Assembly (NCBI GenBank): GCA_008360955.1 | Contig: LUCM01006640.1 | Coordinates: forward strand, 282,005-346,004 | Source of the DNA: Fasciolopsis buskii | Taxonomy: Eukaryota; Platyhelminthes; Trematoda; Plagiorchiida; Fasciolidae | Direction: 5' to 3' | Length of the DNA stretch: 64,000 nt | Shown here: positions 37,895 through 49,879 of the stretch, in pieces | Position numbering within the stretch: position 1 is the first letter of the stretch | Layout of the letters: each line of letters opens with the position of its first letter | Program-made: the position numbers and the translations under genes | The notes under the pieces: generated by a model | What the model saw: only the letters and a program-made list of their open reading frames with translations | Databases searched by the model: none | What the model was told of the DNA's origin: nothing

Positions 37895-40480
37895 TTATCC
37901 ATGCAAAAGTGTCCACATTTCGGTCAAAAAGAATGTATTAATCACATCAAACTACAGACTGAGAAAAATAAACGTAGCACAGAATAAAACATTTGATTTT
38001 ACGATAGATTGTGTATAAAGTCAGTCACTACTTGTTCCTGATTGGTTAGAATACGTGTTAGGTATGAAACGATCGATGTCCTATGGAAATTTATGAGAGA
38101 AGGTACGGAACGGAAGGTAGCATGTGTCCTGACATGAAAAAGCCATTTAGAAAAGTCGTTGTTTAAGGGGCACAACGGATCCAAAAGAATTTTACGTGAA
38201 AAGGATCACGTCACAGAGTTTGGTGCAAAGTTCTCGCAGTGGAATGTAAGATACGACAGCAAGACAAAGCATTCTGAAGTCTTTCTTCAATGAAACAACA
38301 AAAATTACGGAAGTTCACTGCTTACAAGATATTCCCATCATAGCTCCCGGGGGTGGAGATGTGCGCAATTAACGATTAACTTCTTCGGTAGTGTTTTTTG
38401 ATGTTCGACGAGTCTGCAGCATTCTGGAATAAAACAGGGGAGAACCTCATTCGCTCTGATCAAGCAAACTCTGCGATACGGTTCCAATTTGGCTGAAACG
38501 ATATTGAACTGATAAGGATGTTAACGGATTTGGAAATTTGTATTGGCCGTAGCTCAGGTTTTTAATTTGTTGGAGTTTTGTTTACTGAATCAGACCTCTC
38601 GATCGCCAAGCTTATCGACCATAAACCGCATGAAATCGTTGCTTACTAGGGCCCTTAGGCCGTGTAAATTGTCCAATGAAATAACATGGAACTAGCAATG
38701 TTGCGGTGTAGCTTGTATCTTGTAGATCGCTGTATTGTTTCGATTGTGTTAGTGTTGACACGCGGTGATTTTACTGTTTCCGTATTTTCATTTTGGACAA
38801 CACAATCCTTCAGATGTTACAGTTAAATGCAAAAAAGTGAAATTAGAAAGTTCCTGCTAGTTTCTGATTTCAGAAAGTTGGTAATAAAACCAAATTAAAA
38901 AAACAGTTAAAGGAGGTAACAGCGAATAACACCAAGTTTTGATATGAAGGGTATTGTGGCTGACTTGTCATCGTAAAAAGTTTGTTTTCACCTATCGCTT
39001 GTCAGACTGTGAAGAATATATCTGCGATCCCGGCCCACGACTAGGAGCGACTTGTACTATATTTCTCTATGCAACCGGAACATTCCAGGTTTGGATCCCG
39101 AATTGGCTATATCCAATTAAACATGTTTTTATGACCAGTAAGAACGTTTTTCAATCAGGCTTCGCTATTTGTTAATAGATTCTTCGGGTGCTTCAATTTT
39201 CACGACAAATTTACCATTCCTACGACAAATCGAGTTCATTTGATCACCTGATGTATTTTCACTGCCGCTTAGTGACGAAACTGTTTGTCTCGTTCTAATT
39301 TTTTGTCCGGACTGTTCGTCTGAGAGCGCAGGCAACATAAGGTCATGTTTTGCTATGCTCAGCATTTCATCGTTTCTTTCTTTTTACTCTGGAAAAATAT
39401 CCGTATCGTTGCGATAGCAAGACTAATCAATCTGTCAAAAATTTCGCATATTCTAACGAGGACAAACATTGTTTTAGCTACGTACCGTGCAGATAGACGA
39501 TAGCAACATGAATGAAATGCGTCGAAATCGGACGACAAACAACGCCGATCAGTGTGGTTTGTAGAATAAAAAGAGAAAACACTGACTGCGGGAAATGTGT
39601 TTCTTCGTTTTCTTCCTACTCTTCTCCCGCCTCTTCTCAACTCTGAAGTATGTCACTCAACGAGTTTGGGGTAACCGAGTCACAGTATTAACCGTTGCGC
39701 CTTGGGAGGTTCAACAAGCCATACAAAACCATGACAACACATTTCCTGCCGCAAGATTCCATACCGTCAATTGTGCGGATTGAAAGATTGGTACAAAACT
39801 TATATGCTGCCATGAGCACTCATCCTATTCTAACTTGGAAAACAATAGTTCAAGTGAATTGATGTTGAATTCTTTTTTTTTGAATTTTTACCCCAGATAC
39901 GTTTGAACTTTTAGTCAGAACTGTAGCTGAATACCCGCCACTGCCATCGTCATTTCTTTCATGAACATAATTTACTATCGGTCAAAATTCACGTGACCCT
40001 TCGATTACAATTTTGATTAAAATATTCATTTATTGAAATTATTTCCTCCCCACGAATCCGACCAGAGGCAATTTTAAAATCAGCTGTTCATTTGTATTCG
40101 TATTATCCAATTTTAAGGGCGTTTGTCACAACTGGAGTTGTGAGAAAAAAAACATGTTTGCTTTTAAGCTGCTATCACACACTTTTGATTTTCCGAGCAA
40201 TGACCATTTGCATACTATCACGTGGATATGAGACAGCCAAAGGGGAATAAAACAGGTCATTTTAGGGACAATGAAAAATTTCCAATAGTCCTAGGTTGAT
40301 AAAAAAAACAGGCGGGCGGTTTCCTATCAATGGGTCCAGTATGGTCTTCGGTAATTACATCCCGACAAACAAAGGGAGATGATGTCAATGAAATAAGTAT
40401 GCAAATGGTCAACTCATCGAGCTATTCAGAGCAAATTATCAACTTGGTAAGAAATCAGTATCTTTAATTGGACAGAGCTC
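37895..40480. other. No recognisable feature
   Basis: Scattered random-length frames; no repeats or domains recognised. Confidence 0.4.
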
Positions 40481-40494
40481 AGTGCGAACGAAAA

Positions 40495-40695
40495 GATCGA
40501 ATGAGAATCAGGTTAGGAAAGATTCGAAAAAATCAAATAAAGAAAAGCAGGAAAAAATACAGAAACAAAAAGGAAACACGAGGAAAGAAAAAACTAGGGA
40601 AGAATGAAATAAAAAGAAAAGAAAACTAAAGAAAAACCAAAAAAGTAGAGAAAAAAGGATGCAAACGAGAAAAACAAAAATAAAGATAGGAAATG
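40495..40695 (+). repeat. 200-bp purine-rich (A/G) tract
   Basis: Almost all A and G on the plus strand, not a simple repeat. The complementary strand opens a Phe/Leu/Ser-rich frame that mimics membrane segments but comes from the strand bias. Confidence 0.75.
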
Positions 40696-41369
40696 CGATG
40701 AGGAACCGAGGAGGCATCACGGAAATTGGAATAAGATAGGACAAGGTTGCACTGCGATGTTCAGGCATGGTTACACTTGTACTTGTACAGTCTCCGTGGG
40801 TATGTTCTGACAAGAATGCAACCGGGCATTGTGGTGATTGTGCAGGGAAGCTGTTAAATGCGTTCAAGAATGTGAAATTGTTGAAAAAGTTGAACCATAG
40901 AGACGAGAGAAAATTAGCCAAAAATGGATCCGTTGCTAACTGTTTGGCAATTGCAACGACTGAGAGCTGGGAACGAATTGGGAATGGGACAAGAATAGAT
41001 ATAAATGGTGATAATTAGTTGTATGTGTGAAGGCATGAAGTGCCGGAACAGGGGACCGGTTTGGTGATCATTGGCACTCATGAGGCCTGCGTCAGCAATA
41101 ATGTGTCGTCCAGACATGGTGGCCTTTTAGTTTCCCTTGCTGCAGCACCATTACCACTCAACTTCCTTACTTTTTATGCTTCTACCTTGTTACAGGTTTT
41201 CCTTTCTCGCGTTTACATTTACTTTTATGCTTAATATATCCTTGACAATTGTTCTTTGTCCCCGTAAGACACACACGTGATCGTTATTTCCGTCGTCAAA
41301 AACTGCCGATTATAAAATCCTGACCAATGGTTTTTATCCCATCGTTTTTATATGATGCAGTCTAGATCT

Positions 41370-42480
41370 AACGGAACGTGCCGCCTTGAGATATGCAGCT
41401 TTCACTGTTTCTACGCCTGGAGACTCCCTTCAGTTTGCCTACTGACCAAACAAATTCACTTCGGTTTGCTCCTGCTTCAATGGTTCATCAACTCATCAAA
41501 TCCTTGGATGTATCCGCTAAATCTGTTCAATGCACTCTCTTACATTTCTTGTCTGTCTTCGTCTCTGTTCCACGATCCATACATCCTCGCAGACCATAAA
41601 AGGTCGATTCTTTCTACTGTCATGGCTAACAGACAACTTTACTAATACCCTTCACCAAGCCAGACTGGGTCTAGGAATAACTTCACTCTTGATAAATAAT
41701 ATCTGAGTCCCACAAAAATGCTACCTTTCCCTCGAATTTGATTCGAACATATATCAACGATCTATCTATGACTTTCCCTGGTCAGTTACGTGAATAGGCT
41801 GATCATGCTTTTCTCTGTTAATCGATGCCTAGATTCGATGACTTCTTCGAATTTTTCAACAACTTGTCGTTCACTCACAATTTTTCTATTCGTTCTGGCT
41901 TAAATCTCAGTTTGTCCAAATATGTTTTGTGTTTGCTTACGTTTTCTGAGCCTGGTTTTCCGCATTATTCTTCTTTCATTATCACAAAATCATTTTGCTT
42001 GGGTAGATTCCGTCAAACGTCTAGAAATCCCTATCTATAAAAACGTGAAATGTTCATCTCGCTTTTTCAGTTGTATCAAAAACCCTTAGAAAACTAACTT
42101 TTCACAAAAAAGACTACTGCATTTCTAATTTAAATAAAACACTTTCTCCCCATTTGTTTTCCAAAATCTATCCCTATTCTTCTTTATTGTTCGCCTGTCA
42201 TTTTTCCCCGGTCCATTGAAGAAAGACTTCATAATCCTTTACCGGGTCTGTCAGCTGTTGTCTTACATACCATATACTATGTAGTAAGCACCTTCATTCC
42301 TTTTTGGCCTTTTCTGTCTTGTGTACGGTAATCGTTCTAAATGCTGCTTTTACGCCAGAACAGGTTCCATCTCCTGTTCCATATCCTGCCCCATAAGTGC
42401 CTATGGTAATTCGACTGTTCCCTACCTAGCCCAAATTCTCACCAATGGGGTGCAGCCCTTGACCAGCTTTCTACATAATT
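41370..42480 (+). pseudogene. Decayed non-LTR retrotransposon reverse transcriptase
   Basis: Across several frames the plus strand keeps reverse transcriptase landmarks in the right order. These are the first aspartate block near 41540-41575 (now HFLSVFVSVPR, where active enzymes have D..xxxFD), and a VPQ-like block with a TYINDLS-type sequence at 41708-41768. The active-site YADD position at about 41791-41804 is now stop-ADH, and GLNLSLSK lies at 41896-41919. Downstream comes sequence resembling the post-palm region. Both catalytic aspartate blocks are mutated, and stops and frameshifts abound, so it is dead. The motif style suggests a jockey/CR1/R1-type element, inferred by eye. No endonuclease half was recognised upstream. 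Confidence 0.6.
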
Positions 42481-42580
42481 TTTCGTAACTTTAAACATTT
42501 TGTTTCCGGTTTTTAATACTTATTTTGACGAAGTAATGCACTTTGTTCAGTTTTGACCGAAGTGACGACGTAGTGTGTTT

Positions 42581-42780
42581 ATGACCAGACAATGTCATTT
42601 TAAATGGTTTACTAAGAATATCGGCTTCAATGCTCAAACGATCATAGTTGAAAAATGCGGAACTAATCTGGCCATTTTTGATGAGTTATTCATTCAACTG
42701 TTACCTCAAAAATTCATTTTAGCACCGAAATGTACCGATTGGGAGTGCAAATTCTCAGATCTCTTCCATTGTTGCCAAGG
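42581..42780 (+). CDS. Candidate exon (weak)
   Basis: An ATG at 42581 opens 66 codons ending at CCAAG|GTAATT, a plausible donor in phase 1. The end of the frame is Cys-rich (DWECKFSDLFHCC). It would join in phase with the acceptor-like site at 44186. No homology recognised; chance is a serious alternative. Confidence 0.2.
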
Positions 42781-44186
42781 TAATTGAGCCGGTAATTCGG
42801 TGAACTTTCCCTATGCAAGATCTACGAATTTATTCGACGTTTGCAATTCCTGTGAACCCGACTGGCTTAGAATGATAACTGCTGCATCTTCTGATAAATT
42901 GGCCCACACAGATTCCAACCAATTTTTTGGTTTCTGTGTGAGAATGGTACACGAAGTTAATAAACTCAGTTTGGATGAATAAATGAAACAACCTGCCTGT
43001 AAGAAAACAGTAGTCTTTAATGTTTGATGATTTCAGTGTTCCGTGCAGATATAATTCCGAGGATATGACGAGCGATTAGAAATTCAGTATTTTGTCATCC
43101 TTTAGTTCACTTTAGCTTGTACAACTAGCAACCTAGCACTAGCGTGTTCAGGTTTTAGTTGCTAACTTACAGAACCATCCAGTAAAACGAATGGAAAGAA
43201 CAAGCAAAGATGAACGATTGAATACGAAATTATAAGTTGAACAACTATCCGGAAAAGATGAGATTTCGAATGCAAGAATGTCACTGACTACACCATTGAG
43301 TCATGTCACCCATTGTCTTCAGCCACCGCCTAGGAGGATCTCATAGACCCCAATGCTGTAGTCTAACTGCACTCACAAGAGCTAATCCACTGGGTAAAAC
43401 TTCATGTTTTTTTTCTGCCACGTCATCGGCTGGCCAATCCGAACCATCTTCCAGCCATTACTTGTCTCGGAGAGTGGCAAACAAAGAGGTAGGCGTTTTA
43501 TGTACATGCACAAAACGTGTCTCAAACATCTTAGCCTATTCGGACTCAATGAGCGTTCTAAACTGAATACCTCAGGACTGAATACCTTAAGCCTAACTTG
43601 TGAGATACTGACGAAACTCAAAAACTCACAATCTTAAACAATGGGAGACCGCAGTTATTTTTAATCAGCTAGAAATAGTTTCATGCACTTTCATTTAATT
43701 TTTACAATAAACCCGAAACACTTGCGACCGAGTTCAAGTCCAGATCATGACTGAAAATATCAACTGCCATGTCTCTATTTAAATAAAAGTAGTCAAGTTC
43801 CACTAAGACCAGTCGGTTGAACAACCGCTTTTTCCGGTTTGAAAGTGCAACTCGTTACTGCATCTCTTGAATCAACAGGAATAAGGAACCATGCAGGTCT
43901 GCCGATATAGCAACTAGATGTTTATCTCTATGCCAGATTAGTCAGGTGCTACTCTCAGTTGCTACAAAGACCACTCAAACCATCGTCAAAAACTGAAAGT
44001 CAAATGTGGTTCCGTGAATGCGAATGTGAACCATCAAAACCAAAACTTTTTACGTGGAAATTGTAACAATTCATTCGGGATTTTTTCTCATCCAATCACC
44101 CCGCTCATTCTATTGTCTGTTCGAGAGACGTGTTGGCCAATCAGATCAACAAAACAGCACATTAACAAAATTTAGTTCTCCTGCAG

Positions 44187-44407
44187 AATGCAGACATTCT
44201 CACAGATGTCATTGCTCGGTCCAAAGTCCTGGAAATGACCTCGCATCTGATCCAAATCTAACGTGGCCGGATATTTTGCGTGTGACTAGAATTCTCACAC
44301 TTCGAGAAAGTTATCTTCGTGTATCACGTTTGTTAAGCATGACAAGAAGATTTAGTAATTTAGGAAATTACGAATCTGTGAACGATGCATGTGAACTATT
44401 AATTTGA
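44187..44407 (+). CDS. Candidate terminal exon with nearby poly(A) signal
   Basis: A strong acceptor-like site (AGTTCTCCTGCAG) ends at 44186. A frame of about 73 codons follows to TGA at 44405-44407, and AATAAA lies 36 bases further on (44443-44448). The start has Cys/His residues (CRHSHRCHC); the rest is Leu/Arg-rich. Phase matches the candidate exon at 42581-42780, giving a two-exon model. No known family was recognised. Confidence 0.25.
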
Positions 44408-44856
44408 AAATGACAAAACAATTGGGTTCACTCATCTTAATGAATAAAAGGTAGGGGAAATGAACAAGTCTAAGATTTACCACGGTGATTTGTCATGTGA
44501 TTTTGCATTGCGAAACTGAAGTTCTAATGAATTGTCCACACTTCACGCTGTCCCGTCCAGATCCGGAAATATTCAGTAGATTCCTAGTCCAAACCAAGTG
44601 AACGGGTGGTGATTCTAAGACGCTACGAATACGGTTGCCCGAGCATATCTTTTGGATATTGGCGAAATTTATGCAACAAACTTCATATGAAAACCTGCCA
44701 CTTCAGTGTGTAACAGAACATGGGACAAAATGATCGCATTTGTATTCCTATTATTCAAAGGGGAAATGACAAGCCTTTTGGGTAATCAACCGTGGCTTGT
44801 CTTAATAAGCGGATGTGTGCTAGACATGCCATCAATGTCCCATGTATATGTACGTA

Positions 44857-44880
44857 TTTATATATATATATATACATATA
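44857..44880. repeat. (TA)n microsatellite
   Basis: Alternating TA tract of about 24 bases. Confidence 0.9.
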
Positions 44881-44899
44881 ATAAGGCTATCAAACATAG

Positions 44900-46840
44900 C
44901 GCATTACGAGCAAACTAGAAGAACAAAGTGAGATTTACCCACAATAATCTGAGGCTTATATTCCTGGAAATAAAGCATTATAAACAATAATAATCCACGG
45001 GCCCACCACTTTACTTTCGTAGTTTCCTTGGATTTTGATTTGACATCCAGCAACTTTGGTATGAAGATGTTTTTATTTCATAAGCCACAAAGTTTTAGAA
45101 TTTGGACATTGCTCCAAAATCTCTAACCATTTCGTCGAAATATCAAATTGGAACAAAATCATGGTTCAAGCTATAGGATATGTTCTACAGTTCTGACTGA
45201 AATTTCAAGCGATCCACGTCATATTAGAAGAGAACCACTCTGATTTCTAATTTTTATTCGATGAAAATGATGCACACATTTTTATTTGTATCCTGGTGAC
45301 TAACTTGAGCGGTTTTGAGAGTGGGACAGAATTTTGATGAATTTTCTGCCAGATATATCCATGTTGTAAATGTTTTCGTGCGACCGCATCTCATGCATCG
45401 ATCATTAAAATGAATGCATCGCCGAATTTAGGTGACTAACACTTTCACTCACGGCGCTGGATAAATCTATTCACTGATTTGGTGTACGATTAATCCATAC
45501 TCCAAATCCGTTGATACTAAATGGATCTATATATTTTCTCTCCCTATCGAGTAGCAATATAGAGATCGTTGGTTAATCCTAATTGGGGAACAGAAAAAAG
45601 AACTGCCACGAAAATTTAACAAGAATGCACAAACAATTCTGTGATCACTTTTGTATATGACGGATTTTCTGCACCGAAAACGTGCCTCTGGCATGGTTTA
45701 TTCTTTTATCATTTTGTAAGTGGTGACATTGCTCAGCTTAAAGGGCTGAATTTGTCTAAACACAAAAAAATGCAGACTAACCTAGAATTCTTTTTATCAG
45801 TTCGTTATCCCCTACACTAGGGTACCAAAAGATTTCACTATTTCTGCCTCACTGCATCACTTTTACGATATCAACGGAACGGATTAAAGCAGCTCGCCTA
45901 AATGGCCTTGACACAAGGTCAACTTTGATGTAAGTCAGGATCCTTCTTAAATGGAGATTTTCGTGTTCGTGATCAAACGTGATTATTAGATCCCAGTTAG
46001 CATTCAATACTCCAGCTTACAAATTATTTTCTTCAACCCTTAAATACGGATGCAATCAAGAATCGTGTGCTGTAAATGTACCAAAAGTAAATCTGGAACA
46101 ACCAAGTTCATATTTTAACCGATATTTTGGTTTCTGACGCTCGTGTACGATTCCTGTGAGGCATTACTTGGGACTGTTTGGTTTAACTTGCTGTTTGAAA
46201 CCCATGCATGAATTAGATGTGATAATTAGTCAAATCGCAAAAGTGGCGGGCTTCCTGCCCAACTTTCCCCTTCCATTCTACCCCGAGCCAATTGGTAGTC
46301 ACTTGGTTTAACAAGCACAGCAGAATAATAATCCTGACTAATTCAGCCATGTGATTAATTTTATCGATTTGCGAAATTGACCGCATTTTTAAGCTTACTT
46401 GATAGCGCACTGACGCGACCATACTCCACTTTACACTGAAGTGAATGACTATCATATGGTTGAGTTCAAAACTTTTTCCAATCTCCTCGCCAATCGGTCG
46501 TCACAGGAGACCTAAATGTGATTGAATTCGCCTATTGTCCTCAACGCAGACTTGCCCCGGAAATTTCATATCATTGTGGACGAAACCGGTTTTTTGTTCA
46601 TCTACATTTTTTTTCTTCTAAGTTACGACTATTTGTGCAAATCGGTGCAACTACCTCGAAAAGTGTAAGATAGTTAAACACGTATAATGGGTTAGCATAG
46701 AAAAACATTTATTTTCGCTCGAATTGCATTCTCACCTAAAAACTTCCTGTGTTTTCCATTTTTGTTCTTCATATCAGGCACTCGGGTTGGTAGCAATCGT
46801 GTTTATTCAATTCTGAGTTCCATTTTTTTCAGTGGCAAAT
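44900..46840. other. No recognisable feature
   Basis: No supported exon, RNA or repeat. Confidence 0.4.
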
Positions 46841-46848
46841 TCAAACTT

Positions 46849-46925
46849 CGCGCGCGCGCGCGGTAGCAAGCGAGTGTGCGAGAGAAAAAAGCGAGAGATG
46901 GCGAGAGAGAGAAAAGCAGTTTCCA
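46849..46925 (+). promoter_or_regulatory. CG-dinucleotide and GA-rich promoter-like patch
   Basis: An uninterrupted alternating CG run of about 13 bases (46849-46861) is followed by GAGAGAAA/GCGAGAGA motifs to about 46917. The surrounding DNA is AT-rich and CpG-poor, so the patch stands out. Alternating CG can adopt Z-DNA, and GA repeats are binding sites for GAGA-type factors in some animals. An ATG with a donor-like GCAG|GTAAAA follows at 46991-47020. A promoter role is an inference. Confidence 0.35.
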
Positions 46926-47358
46926 TCTGTTCGCCGAGCGGCATTTTCCCACAAAAAGTTAGCAGATAAACTCCCACTCGTCCTAGACGTTATGCAGTGC
47001 CTCACGTTTGTGAGAGCAGGTAAAAAATGCGACAGTTTCCAAGATCACGTAATTTTTTGGTGATAAAACAGCCGCACCAATTCTTGCATGAACGAGAAAT
47101 TCTAATTCATATTACAAATGGTTTTTTCACTTCATCTAACCAACTTATGTCTTCGCTGATCAGAATGAAACTGATGTCCGTGGCTCCAGTGTTTGTTTAA
47201 CTGAATTTGAAAAACAGTTGGTGAAAACTAGAAACAGTGGTGAAAAGTATTCTGAAAAAATTTCACTGCACAACTTAAAAAGGAGTGAACTGTTCCCGGA
47301 GAAACCTTATTTAAACACATTCCAAAAAGATTGTTTTTTTCTTATCCTTGACTTTCCT

Positions 47359-47515
47359 TTTCATTAATGAAACAACACTTTACTTCATTTTTCAGGAAGG
47401 CAAACGCGGCCAGCAGAGGGCTAGCAAGTTGGGAAGTTGACTGGCGGTGGGAGGATTAGAACTCGCAACCGTCAAGTCCAAACGCGACGATCTTATTCGT
47501 TTGGCCACCGCCGGC
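47359..47515 (-). repeat. tRNA-derived SINE, family 1
   Basis: The minus strand has head GGCGGTGGCCAAACGAATAA, a B box with one change (GAGTTCTAATCC), then CAACTTCCCAACTTGC and CCCTCTGCTGGCCGCG, and a tail ending TTTCATTAATG. The head pairs with CCACCGCC at the end of the tRNA-like part. Confidence 0.85.
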
Positions 47516-47638
47516 CTGTTTCTCCGATCGTCTAATTAATCACAGTCGGCTCACTGTCTGCAAGTGATCACAAATTGCGGACCATCGGAATTTGCAAACA
47601 TGTTGATAAATTTTATTAAAGAAGCTTTGTTTCTTCAG

Positions 47639-47918
47639 TCAAGGAATACTTGGACTGGATGTGTGATTTAACATTGACACTTCAGTGGTTTCTCACGGGT
47701 TTCTCTGAAAGATGCGCATTTATGAAGTACTGTTGGAGCTCCATGAAAAATCTTTCAAAATTTTTCCATCCATTTTGGAAATGGTCGACAGCGTCTACGC
47801 GCATCCCAACTTCCCTCCCCTGTGGCAACTGGATCGTGCGCTACGCAACTGGGCCTTGGGTAGCTACCGTCGACTAATTGGTCCGTCGTTCAAAAAGCAC
47901 CATAAAATGTCCCACTGA
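47639..47918 (+). CDS. Candidate terminal exon, two overlapping frames
   Basis: Good acceptor-like sites occur at TTTGTTTCTTCAG (ends 47638) and TTTCTCTGAAAG (ends 47711). From 47712, a 68-codon frame begins ATGCGC and reads MRIYEVLLELHEKSFKIFPS onward to TGA at 47916-47918, with convincing amphipathic composition. From 47639 a different frame is open to 47877. The first reads more like protein. No family was recognised. A short first exon at 46991-47020 could splice to the 47639 site in phase 1. Confidence 0.25.
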
Positions 47919-47919
47919 T

Positions 47920-49140
47920 ATAGGCAGAAATCACACAAACTAGAACGACATTCACGTGGATTGGCCAGACAGAACCGATTAGGTGAACGTACATGCTCGT
48001 CTTATTTGTTTTGTAAAAGCTTAGTCAGCAAAGAAAATCTATTTGTGAAATTAGTATTGCAGACACTGCATTGCCTATGACTACCGCCAAGAAAACAGTA
48101 TTCAGTTTACAGTAAATTAGGATATCTGTTGCCAGTCATCATTTCATTTCAACTGTCCCTTTATCTTTTTTGTTAAATTTAGATTACTATTCGTCGAAGA
48201 GGTCAATTCTCATAGTTCTAGGGGTTTCGTCTATGCAGACCTCTCATTGACACAATCAGATCAAGCTCTACAAATAAATTTGTCAAGTATTTTGCGACTG
48301 ACAGAATATTAAAATGAATTTTCAGTTCACGGCCGAGCAGGTTCAAATTTGTTCAAACTTACCAGTCGACTGGCTAGTCGACATTTTGTTCGGTGATGTC
48401 CATCACTTGTGACCCTTCTTTACACGAGCGCATTGCTCATGTGGGTCCTAAACGGTGTACTGTTGTTCTAAACTTACCTGACTCCGTGGTTTTGCATGCG
48501 TGCATACGCAAGCTAAACCGCGAGTGCAATAAGGTTCTGTTTGCACATATTTCCGTGTATTTCTGATCAAAAGTAACGTAATTACAAAATAAGTTAAACA
48601 AAGGGATATATGGCATAGAGTAATATCTCATGGAAAAATGAAACTCACAAGACTGTTAAAACTTACATGGTATATATAAAAGGAAAACTGCTCATGGTAA
48701 TTCATATCTAAAAGTTAGAAGCAGCCAGCAAGGTTCAAACCGAGTACTAATTCAAACAATTGTTTCATCGTAATCACCTTTGTCAAACAAAAATCATGCT
48801 AATGAACTTTACATTTATTCGGCAACTACTACCTTAGCGATATACGGCAACTATCCCGGCATTTGTTCGCTGAAATAGCCTGGTAGATCAATTTACAAAG
48901 AAAGATCTACAACGTGGTTTGGAATAAAACAAAAGTGGGTGGAGATTTTGTCCAACTTTGAACATCCGCAATCTAGTCGAACTACGAATAGTTTCAGAAG
49001 TCACACGTCTGAATGGGACTCTATTACTGTGCACCAGAAATCCATGACCGTGCAAATTCGTAAGGGATAGATGATGCGTATATTGCGGCAAATTTCAGTT
49101 ATTTGCTGAGTTCCTATGCGGATAATACAACAGTTGTGTT
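47920..49140. other. No recognisable feature
   Basis: Nothing supported beyond short random frames. Confidence 0.4.
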
Positions 49141-49146
49141 TGATTC

Positions 49147-49250
49147 ACAATCGTTCGTCCCGGATTCGCGTCCCAGTTTCGACGAGATGAATGTGCATTG
49201 CCGGTGATTCCTAATAAGGATAAAACAGCTGTACGGCTCTCCCACTGCCG
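49147..49250 (+). repeat. tRNA-derived SINE, family 2 (3' part)
   Basis: CACAATCGTTCGTCCCGGAT, then TTCGCGTCCCAGTT, then GGTGATTCCTAATAAGGATA and AAACAGCTGTACGG match the family-2 body. The A-box half is missing. Confidence 0.7.
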
Positions 49251-49439
49251 ACTTGAACGTTTGGCACTATATGATCAAACATTTGGCAATTCACGGTAAA
49301 TCCCAAGCTAAGGCAAACTATCAAGTAGCGAAGCTCTGTACGGCTCCGCTCTAATGTCTTCCCATGTTATAGACAAGTTCGTCCACACCTCCGAAATTCG
49401 TTGGTCTGATGCGTCTACAGGTCTGTGGACTGCAAAATC

Positions 49440-49495
49440 CAACCAAGGTTATGGGCTCCCACGATTGCGACCGGGGTTCGTATCCCGGCCGGAAC
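49440..49495 (+). repeat. tRNA-like B-box hairpin of another repeat
   Basis: ACCGGGGTTCGTATCCCGG at 49470-49488 forms a T-arm-like hairpin with a B box. It directly precedes the family-1 SINE at 49505. No other copy of its flanks was seen in the window. Confidence 0.4.
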
Positions 49496-49504
49496 ACTTT
49501 AACC

Positions 49505-49655
49505 GTCGGTGGCCAAGTGGATGCGGTTGTGGTATCTGGACGTGAATGTCGTGGGTTCGAATCCCTCCACCGCTGGTCAACTTCTCCACTTGACAGCCCC
49601 TGTTGGCCGCAGCCCCCTTAGTGAGAAATGATGTACATTGTTATTTCGTTTATAA
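49505..49655 (+). repeat. tRNA-derived SINE, family 1
   Basis: The head GTCGGTGGCCAAGTGGATGC, a perfect B box GGGTTCGAATCC (about 49553-49564), CAACTTCTCCACTTGACAGC, and a tail with GATGTACATTGTTATTTCG follow the family order. An A-rich run follows at 49650-49660. Confidence 0.85.
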
Positions 49656-49707
49656 AAAAAAGCAAAAGATAGGTATCATGCAGTGTCAATGTCCCATGAG
49701 CCGTTGT

Positions 49708-49835
49708 AAATTAGCCCGTGTAATCCAGTGGCTAAAACGACCCACTCGCAATCGTTCGTCCGAAGTTCGCGTCTCAGTTATGCTGCTCGTAATTCTTAAC
49801 AAGGATGGAACATCTGTGCAGGAAATTCATGATTT
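49708..49835 (+). repeat. tRNA-derived SINE, family 2
   Basis: AGCCCGTGTAATCCAGTGGC (A-box region), then CGCAATCGTTCGTCCG, then TTCGCGTCTCAGTT, then TTCTTAACAAGGATGGAACA match family 2 in order. It ends near GGAAATTCATGATTTT. Confidence 0.75.
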
Positions 49836-49879
49836 TTACCTAAGTTTATTGTTGACACTGCACAAAGAATCCCCTTGAA

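Noticed and set aside
40508..40921. Phe/Leu-rich minus-strand frame resembling a membrane protein
   Set aside because: Produced by the purine-rich opposite strand; no real membrane-protein pattern or start context.
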